From Erinaceus europaeus (lineage: Eukaryota > Chordata > Mammalia > Eulipotyphla > Erinaceidae), in assembly GCF_950295315.1 (NCBI RefSeq), contig NC_080166.1, forward strand, positions 103,509,693-103,573,692: a DNA stretch of 64,000 nucleotides, given 5' to 3'. Made by a program: the position numbers and the translations under genes. Below, piece after piece: positions 22,567 through 34,768 of the stretch. Within the stretch, counting starts at the first letter, position 1, and each line of letters begins with the position of its first letter. The notes under the pieces are model-generated. The model ran no database searches. It saw only the letters and a list, made by a program, of their open reading frames with translations, and was not told the DNA's origin.

Positions 22567-22584
22567 AAAGTTAGCCTAGAGCAT

Positions 22585-22745
22585 AGGCTGGCAGAATAGC
22601 TCACCTGGATAGTGTGCTGCTTTGCCTTGTGTGTGATGCAGGTTTGAGCCTGGCCCCAAATACATGAAAGGAAGTTTTGGTACTAGGTCTCTGTGACTCT
22701 CATTTTCTCTCTGATTCTTTCCATGTCTCTAACTCAAAGAATTTA
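22585..22745 (+). mobile_element. Old tRNA-like SINE (F-type)
   Basis: 'ggcagaatagctcacctgga' (box A region), 'atgcaggtttgagcctggcc' (box B region), TCTC body. Lies head-to-tail with the previous copy. Confidence 0.6.
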
Positions 22746-23287
22746 AAAGTCATCTGAAAGCAGTCAAAGCCCATCTACTGCAAAAATAAAAAAGCACAAG
22801 CCTTCAGAGGAACGTGGGAATTATTTTTCTGCAGTTGAAATAGTTTTCACCATATCATTTATAATAACCCTTACTGTTAAAGTGAATTCTGATGCTTTTT
22901 CAGCAGACTTGATTCTTTAGGTTCTAAGGGTTCTGCAATGTAAGGGAACAATTAAAGTAGATATTTGATGGTTCCATGCTTAGTGCCTAACTCAGTACCT
23001 GAATGACTCTGTACCCAGTAAACTATCTGCATATTCCTCAAATATGGATGGAGTTAACTCTTAACTCCTGATATGGGAGGAAGGAATCAGTAACTTGCTG
23101 ATATGCAGCAGTGATTCATATGCTGAACTTATATTTACAGTATTTAGATTTAATTGCCACGCCCCATTTTGTCTAAGACTTTCAAACATTTATCCCATTG
23201 TTTTTTCTCCTTCCTGCTTGAATCAATCTCTTTGAGATCTGGGATTCCTGATGTATAATAAATGGTGCTAATAAAAAAAAACTCTTT
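22746..23287. other. Spacer, nothing recognised
   Basis: No supported feature. Confidence 0.5.
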
Positions 23288-23478
23288 GGGGATCTGAGCG
23301 GTGGCACACCTGGTTAAATGTTCATATTACAACACACAAAACCTAGGTTCAAGCCCTTGCTCCCCACCTGCAGAGGGAAAGTTTCATGAGTGCTGAAGCA
23401 GGGTTTCAGGTGCTTCTCTGTCTCTCTCCCTCTATCTCCTCCTCCCCTCTTCTATTTCTCTCTGTCTCTATCCATTAA

Positions 23479-23509
<31 letters not shown>

Positions 23510-23512
23510 AAA
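23288..23512 (+). mobile_element. C-type SINE ending in (TAAA)n
   Basis: 'gagcggtggcacacctggtt' box A, 'ctaggttcaagcccttgctc' box B, 'tttcatgagtgctgaagcag', C/T body, 'ctctatccattaataaataa' growing into an (AAAT)n microsatellite at about 23475-23510. Confidence 0.86.
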
Positions 23513-24070
23513 CTATATTTTTAAAGACTCTGGCAGTAAAGGGAGGGCTTCTCTGGGTGATACCCACCTCTGTAGCAATGTCCATTCAGGGAATGACACT
23601 TCATGGGTCTCAGTCTAACTTACAACTCACCCTGCATCTCTGGACTGACAATGCAATAGCTTCTTTCCTTCTCTGTAAAGAAATACTTTGTTGACTTTGA
23701 GTATTTAAAAATATAGTACAAAAATAGTACATGTATTTTTATTTAACATGCACTATCTTTTGCTAGTTCATGCTACAGAGTTGACTACACATTTCTAAAA
23801 CTGTATTATCAACCAAGAAAGCTATAACCAACTTTAGGCTAGCACGTAGAAGCAATGATGATGGGGTCTGGAGATAATTCACCAGTGTGAGATTTATTCT
23901 GTGTGAGACTGCCTGATTTACACCATAAAATGTATATTTCACATCTCTAGTGACAGGTAAGCCTAATCAAGATGCCCTTAAATTTAATTTCTGGTAAGAG
24001 TATATATTGGGATTCATAGTAGGCATCTTTCTTCCTGAATCCATACATAGCAGAGAAAAGGTATTAGAAC
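23513..24070. other. Spacer with a possible degraded F-type SINE
   Basis: 'ggggtctggagataattcac' near 23865 resembles the F-type box A region; the rest is not recognised. Confidence 0.35.
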
Positions 24071-24101
24071 TATCTATCTATCTATCTATCTATCTATCAT
24101 C
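24071..24101. repeat. (CTAT)n microsatellite
   Basis: Seven uninterrupted tetranucleotide units. Confidence 0.9.
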
Positions 24102-24409
24102 TGTCATTTTATGATTTTATCATGAATTCTAACCTCACTGAATAAGTCTCTACCTTACTAACCAAATTATCTTTATTGAAGGCCCAGTCCTCCAATATCA
24201 TCATATTGACAGTGAGAATTCCAATGTAAGAACTTGTGGATACATAATTATCAGCCCATGAAAACCATTACAGAAGTACTCAGATGATTATTTACATTTA
24301 CCATATGCTTAGACAGCATCTATTTTTATACTGTCTAGGAAATAGAACATTCTTGCTAATCAGAAAATTGCATACCAGTGAAGAAGAAAAAAAGTTTAAC
24401 CTTTTGCAG

Positions 24410-24545
24410 CAAGGGAGATAGTTCAAATTGTAGAACTGGGCATTCTCATGGCTGAGACTTCTGAATAGAGCTGCAGATAATGCAAATACCTGAGTGAAAT
24501 TTGGGATCTTCTCTCCCTCTCTCTAAACTAAATGTTAGGTTAAAT
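24410..24545 (+). mobile_element. Old tRNA-like SINE (F-type)
   Basis: 'gcaagggagatagttcaaat', 'ctgaatagagctgcagataa' and 'ttctctccctctctctaaac' follow the F-type order but are diverged. Confidence 0.4.
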
Positions 24546-25048
24546 AGACAAGAGATTTTAGTCAGGACTGCTATAATAAAAGTATTGAAATACAGAGTAG
24601 ATACTGAACTCACCTTTGCTAAAAGATAATGCTGGGATTATCAAGTTGGGAAATTCTTGGTGACACTGAAAGATGAGGTTGATCAAGGTGATTAGGCCAT
24701 TTATGTTTGTTAATCAGTATAGTTCCTATATTCCCATAGAGACTGGGAAATAAGAACTCTCTCTTTCTTGATGGCTACATTTCAAAAGGGTAATTCCCAA
24801 TTCTCTAAGATATAGATTCATGGCATATGAACTGACAAGATTCTGGAAGGAGACTATATCCCAAAAGGAAGAGAAATAATTTACTTTGGTATTTTTTTAA
24901 ACACTAAATGCTTTAAGAAAGCGGAGGTCAGTTCCTTTTCCTTAGATATCTAAAAGGAAATCTGTCAAAACTTTACTCAAGTTGAGGGCATTGTTAAGGT
25001 AATGTTGGGCAGGGAAATTATCTCCCCATCATTTATAAAAAGAAAAAT
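24546..25048. other. Spacer, nothing recognised
   Basis: No supported feature. Confidence 0.5.
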
Positions 25049-25057
25049 AACATATCC

Positions 25058-26330
25058 TGTACAGTATCCAGTATCTTGTATATAGCTGTGCTATTGGATG
25101 CTTCTGATCTTCTTGGTCTAGGCTTTTGAGAGAGTCCACATATAAAATACACAGCCTATATATTTAAAATATTCAGTTTGTGTTTTGAAAAACTTTGAGA
25201 CATACAATTGATTTTCCCCCTCTCAAATTAATTAACTAGTGATTTATATGTCTACATTTTGCTAGGAGTGTACATAAACACCATTCCCACCACCAAAAGA
25301 CGGTGACCCATCCCTCCCACCCACTCCCACCCCCCACTGGCCCAGGAAGCTACATGTCTACCCCTCACCACAGCAAACCATAACAAAAGGACTTTTCAAA
25401 GTTAACCCAATTACCAAATAACGTGATGATAACATTAACTAGCCATTGTCTTTTTGAACCCTAAGACAGCAGGAACCTCACATCTTCACTATAGAGCCCC
25501 TACTTCCCCCAGTCCTGGAACCCTTGGATAGGGCCCACTTTCCCGTATGCCTCTCCCAATCCATATAAAATAATATTGCATCCGCCAATCACAACCTAAC
25601 CAATGCAATGATTGCCACCTCAACATGCTTCACTTCAGACTGTGTCCAGAGACGTCACATGTGGAATCACAACCCTTCAGCTTCATTACTCAGGTGAGAC
25701 CTTTCCTTTCATAGTATACTCTAATTTCATCTCAGGTGTTTCACTTTCTAACAAAGTCCCAAAACTTAGATATACACCAGTTTCTGTGAGAGAGACCATA
25801 TCTTCACACGTATCTATAAACTACTGCAAAATATATACCTGAAAGCAGAAGTACACTAGAGTTTGCAGTGAGTACCTCCCTAACACTTCCTCTCCACTAT
25901 TCCATGCTTTGGGTCCATGATTGCTCAACAATTTGTTTGGCTTCGTATGTTAACTCTCTTTTCAGTCACCAGGTTCCAGATGCCATCAGGATGCTGGCCA
26001 GGCTTCCCTGGATTGAAGACCCCACCAATGTGTCCTGGAGCTCAGCTTCCTCAGAGACCCACCCTACTAGGGAAAGAGAGAGGCAGACTGGGAGTATGGA
26101 CCGACCAGTCAACACCCATGTTCAGCGGGGAAGCAATTACAGAAGCCAGACCTTCTACCTTCTGCAACCCACAATGACCCTGGGTCCATGCTCCCAGAGG
26201 AATGGAGAATGGGAAAACTATCAGGGGAGGGGGTGGGATATGGATATTGGGTGGTGGGAATTGTGTGGAGTTGTACCACTCCTACCGTATGGTTTTGTTA
26301 ATTAATCCTTTCTTAAATAAAAAAATAAAG
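25058..26330 (+). mobile_element. L1 3' end with 5' inversion and 9-bp target duplication
   Basis: 25058-25372 is the reverse complement of about 33503-33808 of the full-length L1, including its G-rich tract (here C-rich at 25300-25345). At about 25372 the sequence switches to sense ('cagcaaaccataacaaaagg') and runs to the L1 end near 26325. 'aacatatcc' at 25049-25057 and 26331-26339 is the target duplication, so inverted and sense parts entered in one event. Confidence 0.92.
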
Positions 26331-26339
26331 AACATATCC

Positions 26340-27240
26340 CTACCTTTTTATCTAAACTCTAAGTGTCTAAATTTCTACATATAGTATAGGCTAGAATTCT
26401 GTTTCCTGACCAATTCTGTATTTCTTAACACTGTGCAGAATTTGCTCCTTTTAGTGATTTCTTTTAAGAACATTACATTTTATCAGTAAATGAATATCAT
26501 ACTAGCAGATTTTGAAGAGAACTGAGCAATAGCTCACTGGATAGTTGAAATCACTTATATAAGAGGCCCTGCCTCTGACTCATTGAAATAAAGAGTTATT
26601 GATCATTGGAAGGCAACATATCCAAGAAACAAGTGTGTAATTATAAATGATATTTTGGGGGGTTTGGCCATGTGTTAAAAAGGAGAACTCTGCTAATTAA
26701 ATATATACTTTTAATCTTATATATAAACCATAGAAAAATTGGAGTGTAATTCAAGTCCACCCTTGTATGCTATAATAACACTGAGCAATATTTTATACAA
26801 GTAGAGAGGAAATGTTACATTATGGGACCAGGAAGAAACTTAGAAGAAAAGTTGCATATTGAGGAAGTCATGGACAAACATTCACTTCTGGTCTGTATAG
26901 GGCCCAACAAAGGCACATTGTAAAGTATTTGATTCTTAACAATTTGAAGCTATTATAACCTTGAGAAGATAAAAGACAAGAAATCTCTTTTTCCATCGAT
27001 GACACCTTAATGACTATGCTTTTCAGCAATAAGTATAAATTACCTTCATGAAATATTATTTTTTGAACAAACTATAGCTTGTAATAAGACATGACTGTAA
27101 ATTAAGTTTCAGCAGGAAAATTGAAAGGCAATCCTATAATTAATCAGGTTCTGCTTTTATTGGATAATGAAAAACATGCCAAGATTACTCAGAAATGAAC
27201 ATGTTCATCTAGAAAATAAAATGCATAATGACTCACAGTA
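26340..27240. other. AT-rich flank of the full-length L1
   Basis: Mostly unrecognised. 26518-26600 ('gagcaatagctcactggata') may be a diverged F-type SINE head. Confidence 0.4.
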
Positions 27241-27255
27241 GAATATTCAGTTTTG
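27241..27255. repeat. Target-site duplication, left copy
   Basis: 'gaatattcagttttg', identical to 34815-34829. Confidence 0.95.
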
Positions 27256-28013
27256 GGAGGGAGGTAATATGGCGACGGCCTGAGAAGTCGCTAACAGCGA
27301 GTGCTCTGATAGCATCGTCGGCAAAGGTAGGATTTTCTGCCTTTAGCAGGCCAGTCAATAAGGGGGGGGGCACCAAAGAAGTTATTACAGTTTAATTTGG
27401 GTTAACAATTAGAGCAAAGGTGACACGGACTAGCGGGGCGCCAGAATTCCCAGGCGGCGCCAGGCAAGGCGAGTGCGCCGGGCATTGTCCTCCGCCGGCC
27501 CGGGAAGGCGGCTCCTCCGCCGGTTGCAGAGCGCGGCGGGCAGAGGACCCGGAGAGAGCACTTTAGCTCGGGGGCTGCCTCTTGGGAGTTGCCAGGGTCC
27601 ACCGCGACCCTGAGGGTGGATCCAAAGACTTCTTGAGTATAGCTCTCATTGGATCAAAGGACTTGGAGCTAGTTTTCATTTTTGAGAAATCCTTTAAAAA
27701 AGTCTGGAGGGCGGGGTTTCCCAGAAAATGGCGCCCGGAGAAACAGAAGCGGCCAGCCTTTGAGCTCCGGACACATCTCGTGTAAACAATAGGATTTTCT
27801 GCCTTTAGCAGGCCATCCAATAAGGGGCCATAACGGTCATACCAAGGATGTTTCTATAACTTAATTTGGGTTAAGAATTAGAGTAGGGGGAAAAAATTCT
27901 TTTTTCTTCCTTTTAATTTTCAAGCATACATCCTTCCCGCCGCCCGCCCCCCCTCCCCCCATAAGCAGTGCCTGGGACCAGCTACTAGCAGGATACCCCA
28001 TACCACCAAACAG

Positions 28014-28052
<39 letters not shown>

Positions 28053-28156
28053 TTAATTCACTGATACACATTTGGGAAGTTCCTCGCACTGCTCTTTAAT
28101 TACAACTCTTCTTCCTATCTTCTCCCTTTTCTCTCTCTTATCTCTCTCAATCTCTC

Positions 28157-28188
<32 letters not shown>

Positions 28189-28622
28189 TCTTGTCATACA
28201 CTTCTTTCTTCTTTGACTTTCTGAATTTGTGAATTACTTTGGGGAAGAAATCTGACCCAGAGTGGACTCTCTATGTGTGTATCTCTGCTCTAGTTCCCTT
28301 TACACTCTTGTTACCCTTAGAATATACACTGGATAGTAAATTTGCATAACTGTCTATTCTTGCTATCCTCTCTTCCTTTTCTCTTTCTTCACTGGGATTT
28401 GGTTACTATTTTTTCACGGACTGGAGAAATTGTTTGGCTAACTGGTAACGATTAAACTCCTTCAATACTTACTTCAGTTGCTACGGTTATTCCGGAGGTT
28501 GGTGAGTGCAATTGTCATAAAGGTATTTAGTACAGTGTTACTTGTGCTCAAAACACAACAACTGAGGAACAACAGAACATTAAAAAAAAAAAAAAAGAGA
28601 GAAACACATAAATTAAAAAAAA
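27256..28622 (+). promoter_or_regulatory. L1 5' UTR with internal promoter
   Basis: Begins 'ggagggaggtaatatggcga'. 'aatatggc' at 27266-27273 (+11 to +18) is the reverse of the YY1 consensus GCCATnTT, the placement known for human L1. 27420-27620 is strikingly GC- and CpG-rich against the AT-rich flanks. A block of about 100 bp near 27329-27425 recurs at 27791-27890. Two T tracts (28016-28051 and 28161-28186) and C/T-rich sequence lie downstream. RNA polymerase II initiation at +1 is inferred from the family, not shown here. Confidence 0.85.
27266..27273 (-). promoter_or_regulatory. YY1-type site at L1 +11
   Basis: Minus-strand GCCATATT fits the YY1 consensus and sits where human L1 has its functional YY1 site, which positions transcription start. 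Confidence 0.65.
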
Positions 28623-29537
28623 ATGGGTAGATTAAAAACAAATAAAACTGCTACCCCAATGAATGAAGACAAGAGCCCAGAAGAAACCACAAATCAGTCA
28701 GAAGTAACCATAGATAAGAAAAGTATGCAAGCAATAATAAACTTATTAATCACAGAAATGAAAACAACATTGGAGGAAAGAAATGGCAGTATTAGGGAAA
28801 CAACAGTTGAGACCCCCAAGGAAAATACTGATTATCTTGAGACAATTAGAGAACTGAAAGCTGAAATAGCTGTAATGAAGAAAGAAGCTGAGGCAAGGGA
28901 AAGCAGACTAACAGAAGCAGAAAACAGAATTAGTCAGACAGAGGATGAGTTAGAGAAAACTAAGAAAGAGGTGAAAGAGCTTAAAAAGAGATTGAGAGAC
29001 ACTGAAAACAACAACAGAGACATATGGGATGATCTCAAAAGAAGTAACATTCGTATAATTGGCCTGCCAGAGGAAGAAAGAGAGGAAGGGGAAGCAAACA
29101 TCCTAGAGGAAATAATACAAGAAAATTTCCCAGACCTGAGTAACAGAAAGGATATCAAGGTGCAAGAGGCCCAGAGAGTACCAAACAGAATCAACCCAGA
29201 CCTGAAAACACCAAGACACATCATAGTCACAATGAGAAGAAGTAAGGATAAAGAAAGGATCCTAAAGGCTGCAAGAGAGAAACAAAAAGTCACATACAGG
29301 GGAAAACCCATAAGACTTTCTGCAGATTTTTCAACTCAAACTCTAAAAGCCAGAAGGGAGTGGCAAGATATCTATCGAGCCCTGAATGAAAAAGGGTTTC
29401 AACCAAGGATTATATATCCTGCTAGACTTTCATTCAAGCTAGATGGAGGGATCAAAACCTTCTTAGACAAACAACAGTTAAAGGAGGCAACTATCACCAA
29501 GCCGGCCCTGAAAGAGGTATTAAAAGACCTCTTATAA
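28623..29537 (+). CDS. L1 ORF1 protein (RNA-binding chaperone)
   Basis: 304 codons, ATG at 28623 (preceded by an A-run), TAA at 29535-29537. The protein coats L1 RNA as a trimer and is required in cis for retrotransposition. Residues about 30-135 are rich in E/K with heptad-like leucines (coiled coil). An RRM-like domain follows from about 141 ('NIRIIGLPE' 142-150 and 'RHIIVTM' 198-204 match its beta strands), then the C-terminal domain from about 225, with 'GKPIRLSADFS' at 227-237 and 'ARREW' at 243-247, typical of ORF1p. The length is that of a short mammalian ORF1p (human 338). No frameshift or internal stop. ORF2 follows after 60 bases. Confidence 0.96.
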   Translation: MGRLKTNKTATPMNEDKSPEETTNQSEVTIDKKSMQAIINLLITEMKTTLEERNGSIRETTVETPKENTDYLETIRELKAEIAVMKKEAEARESRLTEAENRISQTEDELEKTKKEVKELKKRLRDTENNNRDIWDDLKRSNIRIIGLPEEEREEGEANILEEIIQENFPDLSNRKDIKVQEAQRVPNRINPDLKTPRHIIVTMRRSKDKERILKAAREKQKVTYRGKPIRLSADFSTQTLKARREWQDIYRALNEKGFQPRIIYPARLSFKLDGGIKTFLDKQQLKEATITKPALKEVLKDLL

Positions 29538-29597
29538 ACAAGAACATCACTATAATACTTGTAATATATCAGAGCAAACAAATTGTTTTTTAGAACA

Positions 29598-32500
29598 ATG
29601 GCACTACAATACATTAAATCCATAATATCAATAAATGTCAATGGCTTAAACTCACCCATCAAAAGGCACAGGGTAGGGGGATGGATCAGAAAACATAACC
29701 CAACCATATGCTGCTTGCAAGAATCCCATCTGTCACAACAAGATAAACACAGACTTAAAGTGAAAGGATGGAAAACTATCATACAGGCTAACGGTCCACA
29801 AAAAAGGGCAGGAACAGCCATTCTCATCTCAGACACGATAGATTTTAAATTAAATAAAGTAATAAAAGATAGGCAAGGACATTACATAATGATAAGAGGA
29901 TCAATCAGCCAAGAAGACTTAACAATTATTAACATCTATGCACCCAACGAGGGACCATCTAAATACATTAAACACCTATTGAAAGAATTTCAAAAATACA
30001 TCAATAGTAATACAATAATAGTGGGAGACTTCAATACCCCACTCTCACACTTAGACAGATCAACAAAGAAGAGAACCAATAAAGATATAAGAGAATTGAA
30101 TGAAGAGATTGACAGACTAGACCTCTTGGACATTTTCAGACTCCTCCACCCCAAAAAACTGGAATACACCTTCTTTTCAAATCCACACAACACATACTCA
30201 AGGATAGACCACATGTTAGGTCACAAAGACAGCATCAATAAATTCAAGAGCATTGAAATCATCCCAAGTATCTTCTCAGACCACAGTGGAGTAAAACTAA
30301 CTTTTAACAACAAACAGAAAATTATTAAAAGACATAGAATTTGGAAACTAAACAACATGCTCCTTAAGAACCACTGGGTCAGACACTCACTCAAACAGGA
30401 AATTCAAATGTTCCTGGAAACTAATGAAAATGAAGACACAACCTATCAAAATATTTGGGACACAGCTAAAGCAGTACTGAGAGGGAAACTTATAGCTATA
30501 CAATCACATATTAAACACCAAGAAGAAGCCCAAATGAACGAACTTACTACACACCTCAAGGACTTAGAGGAAGAGGAACAAAGGAACCCTAAAGCAACCA
30601 GAAGGACAGAAATCACTAAAGTTAGAGCAGAAATAAACAACATCGAAAATAAAAGAACCATACAAAAGATCAATGAAGCCAAATGTTGGTTCTTTGAAAG
30701 ATTAAACAAAATTGACAAACCCCTAGCCAGACTCACCAAACAAAAAAGAGAGAAGACTCAAATTAATAGAATTGTCAACGATACAGGAGATATCACAACT
30801 GACACCACAGAAATCCAGAGAATTCTGCGAAACTTCTATAAAGAACTATATGCCACCAAGCTAGAGAATCTGGAAGAAATGGAACAATTCCTAGAAACCT
30901 ATGCACTTCCAAAACTGAACCAAGAAGAACTACAAAATCTAAATGCACCAATCACAGACAAAGAAATTGAAACCGTTATTAAGAATCTCCCCAACAACAA
31001 AAGTCCTGGACCAGATGGCTTCACAAACGAATTCTACAAAACTTTCAGGAAACAGTTAATACCCATACTTCTTAAGCTATTCCATAAGATTGAAGAAACA
31101 GGAATACTCCCTTCCACCTTTTATGAAGCCAACATCACCCTGATACCAAAAGCTGATAGGGACAGAACAAAAAAGGAAAACTACAGACCAATATCTCTGA
31201 TGAACATAGATGCCAAAATATTAAACAAGATCTTGGCCAACCGGATACAGCAACACATCAAAAAGATTGTTCATCATGACCAAGTGGGATTCATCCCAGG
31301 AATGCAAGGCTGGTTCAACATCCGTAAATCAATCAATGTCATTCATCACATCAATAAAAGCAAAGCCAAAAACCACATGATTATCTCAATAGATGCAGAG
31401 AAAGCCTTTGACAAAATCCAACACCCATTCATGCTCAAAACTCTACAAAAAATGGGAATAGATGGGAAATTCCTCAAGATAGTGGAGTCTATATATAGCA
31501 AACCTACAGCCAACATCATACTCAATGGAGAGAAGCTGAAAGCATTCCCCCTCAGATCAGGGACTAGACAGGGCTGCCCACTGTCACCGTTACTCTTCAA
31601 CATAGTATTGGAAGTTCTTGCCATAGCAATCAGGCAAGAGAAAGAAATCAAAGGGATACAGATTGGAAGGGAAGAAGTCAAGCTCTCACTATTTGCAGAT
31701 GATATGATAGTATACATAGAAAGACCTAAAGAATCCAGTAGAAAATTACTGGAAGTTGTTAGGCAATATAGCAAGGTATCAGGCTACAAAATCAATGTAC
31801 AAAAATCAGTGGCATTTCTTTATGCAAACACTAAATCTGAAGAAGAAGACATCCAGAAATCACTCCCATTCACTGTTTCAGCAAAATCAATCAAATACCT
31901 AGGAATAAAGTTGACCAAAGAAGTGAAAGACTTGTATGCTGAAAACTATGAGTCGCTACTCAAGGAGATAGAAACTGATACCAAGAAATGGAAAGATATC
32001 CCATGCTCATGGATTGGAAGAATAAATATCATCAAAATGAACATTCTCCCCAGAGCCATATACAAATTTAATGCAATACCCATCAAAGTTCCACCAAGCT
32101 TCTTTAAGAGAATAGAACAAACACTACAATCATTTATCTGGAACCTGAAAACACCTAGAATTGCCAAAACCATCTTGAGGAAAAGAAACAGAAATGGAGG
32201 CATCACACTCCCAGACCTTAAACTATATTATAAAGCCATCATCATCAAAACAGCATGGTACTGGAACAAAAATAGGCACACAGACCAGTGGAACAGAATT
32301 GAAAGCCCAGAAGTAAATCCCAACACCTATGGGCATCTAATCTTTGATAAGGGGGCCCAAAGGATTAAATGGAAGAAGGAGGCTCTCTTCAATAAATGGT
32401 GCTGGGAAAACTGGGTTGAAACATGCAGAAGAATGAAATTGAACCACTTTATCTCACCAGAAACAAAAATCAACTCCAAATGGATCAAAGACCTAGATGT

Positions 32501-33422
32501 CAGACCAGAAACAATCAAATACTTAGAGGAAAACATTGGTAAAACACTTTCCCATCTACACCTCAAGGATATCTTTGATGAATCAAACCCAATTGCAAGG
32601 AAGACCAAAGTAGAAACAAACCAATGGGACTACATCAAATTGAAAAGCTTCTGCACATCCAAAGAAACAATTAAACAAACAGAGAGACCCCTCACAGAAT
32701 GGGAGAAGATCTTCACATGCCAGACATCAGACAAGAAACTAATCACCAAAATATATAAAGAGCTCAGCAAACTTAGCCGCAAAAAAGCAAATGACCCCAT
32801 CCAAAAATGGGCAGAGGAAATGAACAAAACACTCACCACAGAGGAGATCCAAAAGGCTAACAAACATATGAAAAACTGCTCTAGGTCACTGATTGTCAGA
32901 GAAATGCAAATTAAGACAACACTAAGATACCACCTCACTCCTGTAAGAATGGCATACATCAAAAAGGACAGCAGCAACAAATGCTGGAGAGGATGTGGGG
33001 ACAGAGGAACCCTTTTACATTGCTGGTGGGAATGTAAATTGGTACAGCCTCTGTGGAGAGCAGTCTGGAAAACCCTCAGAAGGCTAGACATGGACCTTCC
33101 ATATGACCCAATAATTCCTCTCCTGGGGTTATACCCCAAGGACTCCATAACACCCAACCAAAAAGAGGTGTGTACTCCTATGTTCATAGCAGCACAATTC
33201 ATAATAGCTAAAACCTGGAAGCAACCCAGGTGCCCAACAACAGATGAATGGCTGAGAAAGCTGTGGTATATATACACAATGGAATACTATGCAGCTATCA
33301 AGAACAATGAACCCACCTTCTCTGACCCATCTTGGACAGAGCTAGAAGGAATTATGTTAAGTGAACTGAGTCAGAAAGTTAAAGATGAGTATGGGATGAT
33401 CCCACTCATCAACAGAAGCTGA
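29598..33422 (+). CDS. L1 ORF2 protein (endonuclease and reverse transcriptase)
   Basis: 1,274 codons from the ATG at 29598; the frame is open from 29583 but that codon is TTG, so the ATG is preferred and gives a length one residue shorter than human ORF2p. It nicks target DNA and primes reverse transcription there. APE-type endonuclease residues are N13, E42, D144, N146, D228 and H229. Reverse-transcriptase motifs: 'SPGPDG' from 469, 'TRQGCP' from 656 and the catalytic 'FADD' at 699-702. A C-X3-C-X7-H-X4-C knuckle uses C1129, C1133, H1141 and C1146. Nothing expected is missing. Translation is probably by reinitiation after ORF1, inferred from the family. Confidence 0.97.
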   Translation: MALQYIKSIISINVNGLNSPIKRHRVGGWIRKHNPTICCLQESHLSQQDKHRLKVKGWKTIIQANGPQKRAGTAILISDTIDFKLNKVIKDRQGHYIMIRGSISQEDLTIINIYAPNEGPSKYIKHLLKEFQKYINSNTIIVGDFNTPLSHLDRSTKKRTNKDIRELNEEIDRLDLLDIFRLLHPKKLEYTFFSNPHNTYSRIDHMLGHKDSINKFKSIEIIPSIFSDHSGVKLTFNNKQKIIKRHRIWKLNNMLLKNHWVRHSLKQEIQMFLETNENEDTTYQNIWDTAKAVLRGKLIAIQSHIKHQEEAQMNELTTHLKDLEEEEQRNPKATRRTEITKVRAEINNIENKRTIQKINEAKCWFFERLNKIDKPLARLTKQKREKTQINRIVNDTGDITTDTTEIQRILRNFYKELYATKLENLEEMEQFLETYALPKLNQEELQNLNAPITDKEIETVIKNLPNNKSPGPDGFTNEFYKTFRKQLIPILLKLFHKIEETGILPSTFYEANITLIPKADRDRTKKENYRPISLMNIDAKILNKILANRIQQHIKKIVHHDQVGFIPGMQGWFNIRKSINVIHHINKSKAKNHMIISIDAEKAFDKIQHPFMLKTLQKMGIDGKFLKIVESIYSKPTANIILNGEKLKAFPLRSGTRQGCPLSPLLFNIVLEVLAIAIRQEKEIKGIQIGREEVKLSLFADDMIVYIERPKESSRKLLEVVRQYSKVSGYKINVQKSVAFLYANTKSEEEDIQKSLPFTVSAKSIKYLGIKLTKEVKDLYAENYESLLKEIETDTKKWKDIPCSWIGRINIIKMNILPRAIYKFNAIPIKVPPSFFKRIEQTLQSFIWNLKTPRIAKTILRKRNRNGGITLPDLKLYYKAIIIKTAWYWNKNRHTDQWNRIESPEVNPNTYGHLIFDKGAQRIKWKKEALFNKWCWENWVETCRRMKLNHFISPETKINSKWIKDLDVRPETIKYLEENIGKTLSHLHLKDIFDESNPIARKTKVETNQWDYIKLKSFCTSKETIKQTERPLTEWEKIFTCQTSDKKLITKIYKELSKLSRKKANDPIQKWAEEMNKTLTTEEIQKANKHMKNCSRSLIVREMQIKTTLRYHLTPVRMAYIKKDSSNKCWRGCGDRGTLLHCWWECKLVQPLWRAVWKTLRRLDMDLPYDPIIPLLGLYPKDSITPNQKEVCTPMFIAAQFIIAKTWKQPRCPTTDEWLRKLWYIYTMEYYAAIKNNEPTFSDPSWTELEGIMLSELSQKVKDEYGMIPLINRS

Positions 33423-34768
33423 CTTAGAAGATCTGAAAGGGAAACTAAAAGCAGGACCTGATCAAATTGTAAGTAGGGCACCAAAGAAAAAACCCAGTGG
33501 TGAGGGGTAGACATGTAGCTTTCTGGGCCAGTGGGGGGTGGGAATGGGCGGGAGGGATGGGTCACGGTCCTTTGGTGATGGGAATGGTGTTTATGTACAC
33601 TCCTAGCAAAATGTAGACATATAAATCAGTAGTTAATTAATATGAGAGGGGGAAATCAATTGTATGTCTCAAAGGTTCTCAGGAGACAAACTGAATCTTT
33701 TTAATAGATAGGCTACGTATTTGATATGCGGACTCTCTCAAAAGCCTAGACCAAGTAGATTGGAGGCTTCCAATAGCACAGCTATATACAAGATACTGGG
33801 TACTGTACAGCAAACCATAACAAAGGGACTTTTCAAAGTTAACCCAATTAACAAATAATGTGATGATAATATTAACTGTTGATTGTCTTTTTGAACCCTA
33901 AGACAGCAGGAACCTCACATCTTCACTATAGAGCCCCTACTTCCCCCAGTCCTGGCACCCATGGATAGGGCTCACTTTCCCGTATGCTTCTCCCAATCCA
34001 TACCAAATAATATTGCATCCGCCGATCACAACCTAACCAAAGCAACGATTGCCATCTCAACATGCTTCACCTCAGAGTGTATCCAGAGACTTCACGTGTG
34101 GAATGACAACCCTTCAGCTTCATTACTCGGGTGAGACCTTTCCTTTTATAGTACACTCTAATTTCATCTCAGGTAGTTCACTTTCTAACAAAGTCCCATA
34201 ACCTAGACATACACCAGTTTCTGTGAGAGAGAGCGTATGCGCACACGTATCCATAAACTACTGCAAAATATATACCTGAAAGCAGGATTACACTAGAGTT
34301 TGCAGTGAGTACCTCCCCAACACTTCCTCTCCACTATTCCAATCTTGGGATCCATGTTTGCTCAACAAATTGTTTGGCTTTGTATGTTAACTCTCTTTTC
34401 AATCACCAGGTTCCAGATGCCACCAGGATGCTGGCTAGGCTTCCCTGGATTGAAGACCCCACCAATGTGTCCTGGAGCTCAGCTTCCCCAGAGACACACC
34501 TTACTAGGGAAAGAGAGAGGCAGACTGGGAGTATGGACCGACCAGTCAACGCCCATGTTCAGCGGGGAAGCAATTACAGAAGCCAGACCCTCTACCTTCT
34601 GCAACCCTCAACGACCCTGGGTCCATGCTCCCAGAGGGCTAGAGAATGGGAAGGCTATCATGGGAGAGGGTGGGTTATGGGGATTGGGTGGTGGGAATTG
34701 TGTGGAGTTGTACCCCTCCTACCTTATGCTTTTGTTCACTAATCCTTTCTTAAACTAAAAATTTAAAT
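33423..34768 (+). other. L1 3' UTR of the full-length element
   Basis: About 1.35 kb, the segment most often seen as truncated copies in this window. It holds the G-rich tract at 33533-33561, and AATAAA at 34766-34771 just before the tail. Open frames within it (34305-34742, 34345-34758) are not coding. Confidence 0.9.
33533..33561 (+). other. G-quadruplex-prone tract in L1 3' UTR
   Basis: Six runs of three or more G within 29 bases with loops of 1-3 bases. G-rich tracts at this place are a known feature of mammalian L1 3' UTRs. The copies at 51195-51221 and, inverted, 25300-25345 keep it. Confidence 0.8.

Noticed and set aside
24071..24101. Regular short direct repeats, also at 36388-36455, considered as a CRISPR-like array.
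   Set aside because: These are plain tetranucleotide microsatellites in a mammalian genome.
27563..27820. Antisense open frame in the L1 5' UTR, reminiscent of ORF0.
   Set aside because: ORF0 is described in primates; here the frame overlaps the duplicated block and has no feature beyond GC-rich composition.
29583..29597. An earlier start for ORF2 at 29583.
   Set aside because: That codon is TTG. The ATG at 29598 gives a length within one residue of human ORF2p and aligned catalytic positions.
32630..33277. Minus-strand open frame of 215 codons.
   Set aside because: It lies opposite ORF2 of the L1. A-rich codon usage of the sense strand leaves few antisense stops; no known domain.
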